Assembly: GCF_900187615.1 (NCBI RefSeq)
Contig: NZ_FYDO01000026.1
Coordinates: 41,212 to 105,211, forward strand
Length of the DNA stretch: 64,000 nt
Direction: 5' to 3'
From: Pseudomonas sp. Irchel s3f7
Lineage (GTDB): Bacteria; Pseudomonadota; Gammaproteobacteria; Pseudomonadales; Pseudomonadaceae
A model generated the notes under the pieces. The model was given only the letters and a program-made list of their open reading frames with translations, made no database searches and was not told the DNA's origin. Positions 60,475 to 64,000 of this stretch are shown here, in pieces; positions within the stretch are counted from its first letter, which is position 1, and each line of letters begins with the position of its first letter. The position numbers were made by a program, and so were the translations under genes.

Positions 60475-61254
60475 ATGTCGATATTGCAGGCGATCAGAAC
60501 CTTCCTCTTTTACCTGCTGCTGGGCACCAGCTCCTTGCTGTGGTGCAGCCTGAGTTTTTTTATCGCGCCATTTCTGCCTTTCAAGGCGCGCTATCGTTTC
60601 ATCAACGTGTATTGGTGCCGCTGCGCCCTGTGGTTGAGTAAGGTCTTTCTGGGCATCAGCTACGAAATCAAAGGCGCCGAGAACGTCCCTGAACGGCCTT
60701 GCGTGATTCAGTCGAACCACCAGAGCACGTGGGAGACTTTTTTTCTCTCCGCCTACTTCTCACCGTTGAGCCAGGTGCTCAAACGTGAATTGCTCTTTGT
60801 TCCGTTCTTCGGTTGGGCCATGGCCATGTTACGGCCGATCGCCATCGACCGGGACAACCCGAAAGCTGCACTCAAGCATGTGGCGAAGAAGGGCGACGAA
60901 CTGCTCAAGGACAATGTCTGGGTACTGATTTTCCCTGAAGGCACACGCGTTCCTTTCGGCACCGTCGGGAAATTCTCCCGGGGTGGCACCGCACTGGCGG
61001 TCAATGCCGATCTTCCCGTACTGCCGATCGCACACAATGCCGGCAAGTTCTGGCCGAAAACCGGTTGGGCGAAGAAGAAGGGCGTGATCACGGTCATCAT
61101 CGGTGCTCCGATGTATGCCGAAGGCAGCGGGCCGCGTGCGATTGCCGAATTGAACGACCGGGTTCAAGCCTGGAACGAGCAAATGCAACGGGAAATGGGC
61201 TCTATTCCACCTGCTCCGCAAGCTCCGGTCTCCAACGACTCGATGGCGGTCTGA
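60475..61254 (+). CDS. 1-acyl-sn-glycerol-3-phosphate acyltransferase (PlsC/HdtS family)
   Basis: A 259-residue inner-membrane acyltransferase converting lysophosphatidate to phosphatidate. Two N-terminal spans (residues 5-50). The catalytic motif is NHQSTWETFFLSA: HX4E where classical PlsC has HX4D. The glycerol-phosphate motif FPEGTRVPFG and motif IV VLPIAHNAG are present. ATG 60475 is chosen; an upstream TTG at 60451 is in frame. It is the counterpart of PA0005 (lptA) and of hdtS of P. fluorescens F113, which was linked to acyl-homoserine-lactone production. It follows gmhB by 85 bases. Confidence 0.9.
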   Translation: MSILQAIRTFLFYLLLGTSSLLWCSLSFFIAPFLPFKARYRFINVYWCRCALWLSKVFLGISYEIKGAENVPERPCVIQSNHQSTWETFFLSAYFSPLSQVLKRELLFVPFFGWAMAMLRPIAIDRDNPKAALKHVAKKGDELLKDNVWVLIFPEGTRVPFGTVGKFSRGGTALAVNADLPVLPIAHNAGKFWPKTGWAKKKGVITVIIGAPMYAEGSGPRAIAELNDRVQAWNEQMQREMGSIPPAPQAPVSNDSMAV

Positions 61255-61280
61255 AATTCTGTGGATAAGCTGTGTACCGT

Positions 61281-61375
61281 TTCATTGAAAAGTGTCATTT
61301 CTCTATTCTAACTTTATGTTTTTATTACATATTTTATAGAATGATAAAAACCATAAAAACGTGCATAAGTTTTTT
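61281..61375. other. AT-rich nested inverted-repeat region
   Basis: The 50 bases 61311-61360 contain 8 G/C, far below the surrounding genome. Nested inversions: ATTCTA (61305-61310) with TAGAAT (61337-61342); ACTTTATG (61311-61318) with CATAAGT (61364-61370); TTTATGTTTTTAT (61313-61325) with ATAAAAACCATAAA (61344-61357). A DnaA box (61260-61268) is just to the left and a terminator just to the right. No gene. It could be a nucleoid-protein (MvaT/H-NS-type) target, an origin-like element, or an insertion scar. Confidence 0.6.
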
Positions 61376-61383
61376 TTGGGCGC

Positions 61384-61414
61384 AAAAAAACCGGCTGATA
61401 TAGCCGGTTTTTTT
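61384..61414. terminator. Bidirectional Rho-independent terminator
   Basis: ACCGGCT (61390-61396) and AGCCGGT (61402-61408) with loop GATAT, preceded by seven A and followed by seven T in all. It serves plsC (+) and the histidine kinase (-). Confidence 0.92.
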
Positions 61415-61437
61415 ATGCCCGCTAGAACGACCTGCAT

Positions 61438-62970
61438 TCACTCTTCAAGCAACGGGAATTCCAGCGTGAAACACGTGCCTTCGCCGACCACGCTGCGGCA
61501 TTCAATTCGTCCGCCATGGTGATCCATGACGGCTTTCACCATCGACAACCCCAATCCCACCCCATCGATCCCCTGGGCTGAAGAGAAACGCCGATACTGA
61601 GTGAACAGCGCGGGTAACTCTGCGGCCGCGATGCCTTTGCCTTGATCGGTGAGCTCACACGTTAGCCAGCTGTCGCTGTGCCTGACGCTCAAGCAGACGC
61701 GAGTTCCTGCAGCGCTGTACTTGATGGCGTTTTCCAGCAGATTGAACAGCGCGCGGGTCAGCAGCGCCTGATCCGCCATGATCAGGCTTTCCTGCGCTTC
61801 ATCCTGCACGTCATGCACCAATTGGATCTGCTTCTGTTGCGCAAGGGGAAGTGCCTGATCGAACACATCCATCACCAGCATCGCAAACAGGCTCGGCTGA
61901 AATTGATAGGCGTCGGACTCGGCTTTTGCCAATTGAACGAATCCGTCAGTCAAACTCAGCGCCCGACGCACTTGAAGCTCGATTTGATCGAAGAGCCGCG
62001 TGTCACCGCCGACCTGATGCCGGTGCACATCGAGCAGCGCAAGAATCGCCGAGTGCGGTGCCCGCAAGTCGTGGGACAAGAAGCGCAACATAACGGCCCG
62101 CTGTTCTTCTGCATCGCGTTCGATACTCAGGTCGATCAGGCTCCATAACCAGCCAACGGGCGTTTCCCCGTCTGCCGGCAGCAACACTGCGCGTTCCAGT
62201 CGCAAACTACGCTCTTTGACGTCGCGAAACTCCAGCAACGGCAGCGTTGATAGTTGCCCGATGGCGCCGTGGATCAGGTCGGGGTAACCGAGTTGTAGCA
62301 ACTGCTCAACCACGCCATCGCCCACCAGACTTGCGCCAAACAAATCGCGGGCTTTGCGGTTGCCGAGCAAAATTTGTCCACGGGGATCGCTGATCAACGT
62401 GGCGACAGGTAAATACTCCAGACCATCGGCGATGAAACGATGGGTATCGCGCGTCCGGCTCATGGCCTGTTCAAGGGCCATGACCTGCTTCTGCAAACGG
62501 TCGCCACGGGGAAACCGGGTTCGACGCCGCTCCGGAAAAACCTTCGGTTCGCTGTCGAGCCGCGCCAGCTCCCAGCCAAAATAGGTCAGCACCACACTGA
62601 GGCGCCGCCAGTTCCAGATCAGGTAACCAAACAGCATGCTGAGTACAGCCGGCATCGGCGACCACAACTGGTTCAACTCAGCGAGACCAGCGCTGGTCAG
62701 CAGCGTACACGCCATGCCAATCATCGTCAGCCAAAGTGCGAGACGCGGACGCCATAGCAGCAATCCCAGAACACCTGCCACCCAGGCAACAGAAAGCGAT
62801 GCGCTCAAGCCCGGCGACACGTCGTTCAGTTTGATTTGTGCCCGATAAGACACCAGCGCAGTCAACGGCAGTAACACTAAACTTATCCACACCCACTCAC
62901 GGACCAATTGCCGGAACAAGTGCTGTACCTGACTTGGCACACGACTTTCGCGGCGCCATGACTTACTCAT
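61438..62970 (-). CDS. Sensor histidine kinase (CHASE2-type architecture without the CHASE2 domain)
   Basis: 510 residues. Residues 1-130 hold about four hydrophobic segments, with only short loops between them. A PAS-like domain follows (about 180-285; LPVATLISDPRGQILLGNRK), then HisKA with the phospho-acceptor His300 in LRFLSHDLRAPHSAILAL, and HATPase_c with N box NLLENAIKYSAAG, G1 TDQGKGIAAAELP and G2 GVGLGLSMVKAVMDHHGG. The segment SPMPAVLSMLFGYLIWNWRR and the following ELARLDSEP resemble the end of the membrane part of CHASE2 kinases. Divergent from its response regulator; stop close to a shared terminator. Confidence 0.88.
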   Translation of the reverse strand: MSKSWRRESRVPSQVQHLFRQLVREWVWISLVLLPLTALVSYRAQIKLNDVSPGLSASLSVAWVAGVLGLLLWRPRLALWLTMIGMACTLLTSAGLAELNQLWSPMPAVLSMLFGYLIWNWRRLSVVLTYFGWELARLDSEPKVFPERRRTRFPRGDRLQKQVMALEQAMSRTRDTHRFIADGLEYLPVATLISDPRGQILLGNRKARDLFGASLVGDGVVEQLLQLGYPDLIHGAIGQLSTLPLLEFRDVKERSLRLERAVLLPADGETPVGWLWSLIDLSIERDAEEQRAVMLRFLSHDLRAPHSAILALLDVHRHQVGGDTRLFDQIELQVRRALSLTDGFVQLAKAESDAYQFQPSLFAMLVMDVFDQALPLAQQKQIQLVHDVQDEAQESLIMADQALLTRALFNLLENAIKYSAAGTRVCLSVRHSDSWLTCELTDQGKGIAAAELPALFTQYRRFSSAQGIDGVGLGLSMVKAVMDHHGGRIECRSVVGEGTCFTLEFPLLEE

Positions 62971-63138
62971 GGAATAAAGAGGAGGGTGGGGTGAATGATT
63001 TCATAGCGCTCAGATCTAAGGACGGACACCGAAGAATCATAGCGGACGTTAACCAACCATGGACCGCTTACTTTCACTGTGTTGATCAAGCCGCTATTGT
63101 CGACAACCAACTGCTCAAGCGACAAGGAGTCACCGCAT

Positions 63139-63855
63139 ATGCGCGTTGCGATACTGGACGATGAACCCGCCGAACTACGCCGGGTTGAACAAACCCTGCA
63201 ACAGATGGCTGAACCCGGAGAACAGCCGTGGTCACTGCACAGTTTTGAACGCGGGGAAGACTTGTTGCGCCAACTGCGCCGGGAAACATTCGATCTGCTG
63301 ATCCTCGACTGGCAATTACCCGATCTCAATGGTTTGTCGCTGCTGCGTTGGACCCGTGAACACATGAAGGCACCACCGGCTGCAATCATGCTCACCAGCC
63401 GTGATGGTGAAAACGATATCGTCCTGGCCCTGAATGCGGGTGCCGACGACTACGTCAGTAAACCGTTCCGGCCCAACGAACTGAAAGCCCGGGTTAGTGC
63501 CGTGCTGCGTCGGCACAATCAGCAACGGGCGGTCGCTGAAGAGTTGAGCTTTAACGACCTGGTGTTTGACGATGCAGAACTCACTGTCACTCGCGACGGC
63601 AAACCGATCGCCATGACAGAACGTGAGTATCAGCTGGCGAGCTGCTTGTTCAGCAACCTGGGTCGACCGTTGTCGCGAGACTACTTGTACGAGCGGTTCT
63701 GGCCCCATGAGGAAATGTCTTCGTCGCGCCCGCTGGACACCCATATCTATCGCCTGCGCAACAAGCTTGGGCTGACGGCAGACCGGGGCTGGCAGCTGCT
63801 GACGATTTACGGGTATGGGTATCGGTTGGAAAGTGTGACGCCGGCAAGCGAGTGA
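63139..63855 (+). CDS. OmpR/PhoB-type response regulator
   Basis: A 238-residue regulator. Receiver domain 1-120: acidic pocket LDDEP, phospho-acceptor Asp57 in LLILDWQLPDLNG, Thr in IMLTSRDGE, Lys in YVSKPFRPNELKARV. The C-terminal winged helix (about 140-233) contains LTVTRDGKPIAMTEREYQLA and LDTHIYRLRNKLGL. ATG 63139 has AAGGAG 9 bases upstream. It lies divergently from a histidine kinase gene across 168 bases and is surely its partner. Targets unknown. Confidence 0.92.
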   Translation: MRVAILDDEPAELRRVEQTLQQMAEPGEQPWSLHSFERGEDLLRQLRRETFDLLILDWQLPDLNGLSLLRWTREHMKAPPAAIMLTSRDGENDIVLALNAGADDYVSKPFRPNELKARVSAVLRRHNQQRAVAEELSFNDLVFDDAELTVTRDGKPIAMTEREYQLASCLFSNLGRPLSRDYLYERFWPHEEMSSSRPLDTHIYRLRNKLGLTADRGWQLLTIYGYGYRLESVTPASE

Positions 63856-63880
63856 ACCGCCGGGCATAAAAAAAGGTTCT

Positions 63881-64000
63881 TCACGGATTACCGGGAAAGA
63901 CGCTCTTGATCTTCATGAAAAAGAATTCGCTATCCCGGTAACCGTACGCCATCCGCTTGATGACCTTTATTCGATTGTTTATCCCTTCCAGCTGACCCGT
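63881..64000 (-). mobile_element. 3' end of an ISL3-family transposase gene (runs off window)
   Basis: On the minus strand bases 64000-63881 encode 39 residues and a TGA stop: they include TGQLEGINNRIKVIKRMAYG and YRDSEFFFMKIKSVFPG. This is the characteristic C-terminus of ISL3-family transposases (E-G-x-NN-K/R-IK-x-IKR-x-A-x-G-Y-RD). The gene and any right terminal inverted repeat extend beyond the window; the left end of the element should lie between 63856 and 63880, 25 bases after the response regulator stop. Whether the transposase is intact cannot be judged. Confidence 0.85.

Larger units (their letters stand above)
39360..62891. other. Cluster of 13 perfect DnaA boxes (TTATCCACA / TGTGGATAA)
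   Basis: Exact nine-base matches start at 39360, 40960, 41719, 41772, 48845, 49463, 53096, 54670, 54886, 56154, 60376, 61260 and 62883. I found none in 1-39359. They lie both inside genes and between them and in both orientations. The pair 41719/41772 is 53 bases apart at the betC-choX junction. 56154-56162 overlaps the GTG start of the LpxL-type gene. Enrichment is consistent with proximity to oriC beyond the right end. Confidence 0.75.

Noticed and set aside
61255..61437. The AT-rich palindrome as oriC itself
   Set aside because: Pseudomonas oriC is expected beside dnaA/rpmH, which are not in the window; only one DnaA box lies directly adjacent, against the tight clusters expected at an origin.
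1..64000. tRNA, rRNA, CRISPR arrays, prophage or toxin-antitoxin pairs
   Set aside because: I read the gaps between genes and saw no cloverleaf-like tRNA, no regularly spaced short direct repeats and no phage or toxin-antitoxin genes. The palindromes are REP-type.

Overview
The window is chromosomal DNA of a Pseudomonas, most likely of the P. fluorescens group. The evidence is high GC with Pseudomonas codon use, long protein matches recalled from memory (znuA-zur-znuCB, metNIQ, the caa3 oxidase cluster, glyQS, trkA-rsmB-fmt-def), and REP/REPIN palindromes of the kind scattered through P. fluorescens genomes. Gene order follows the neighbourhood of oriC in P. aeruginosa PAO1 as I remember it: PA5495-PA5505 homologues on the left, then PA0114 down to PA0005 homologues. 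The replication origin (dnaA-dnaN-recF-gyrB) is therefore expected a short distance beyond the right end. Thirteen perfect DnaA boxes, all in the right-hand 25 kb, agree with this.

Layout. 1-9.4 kb: the end of thrB, the zinc uptake system znuA / zur-znuC-znuB, a lipoprotein, catalase HPII (katE) and the methionine importer metNIQ. 9.4-21.5 kb: cytochrome caa3 oxidase and its assembly genes (ctaC, ctaD, ctaG, ctaE, a small DUF2909-like gene, surf1, a thioredoxin-like membrane protein, ctaA, ctaB, sco), then a conserved hypothetical gene and a SulP transporter paired with a beta-carbonic anhydrase. 21.7-31.7 kb: a radical SAM gene under a perfect SOS-like palindrome, an orphan EF-hand/dockerin-like small protein, yheV-prlC, a gamma-carbonic anhydrase, a HAD phosphatase, a four-gene MCE (Mla/Pqi-type) lipid transport operon and a DUF5924-type membrane protein. 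32-39 kb: M16 peptidase, Na/Pi cotransporter, TerC, CitMHS citrate transporter, a DOPA-dioxygenase-like protein and an NAD(P)-binding protein. 39-44.5 kb: choline-O-sulfate utilisation (LysR regulator, betC, periplasmic choline-binding protein) and a second SulP transporter. 44.6-61.3 kb: the conserved origin-proximal housekeeping block aroE, hemF, qor, tsaC, dprA, a tsaP-like gene, def-fmt-rsmB-trkA, a TPR protein, an LpxL-type acyltransferase, tag, glyQS, gmhB, plsC. 61.3-64 kb: an AT-rich nested palindrome, a divergent two-component system, and the 3' end of an ISL3-family transposase running off the window.

Most of the window is ordinary core genome. The observations I rank highest are: the DnaA-box cluster; a TsaP homologue that lacks the LysM peptidoglycan-binding module expected of the family; a histidine kinase that looks like a CHASE2 sensor with its sensory domain removed; the AT-rich palindrome beside a DnaA box; an SOS-box-controlled radical SAM gene; and an Anr/Fnr-type site between hemF and qor. 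I saw no tRNA, rRNA, CRISPR array, prophage or complete insertion sequence. Domain assignments rest on motif recognition, not on database searches.
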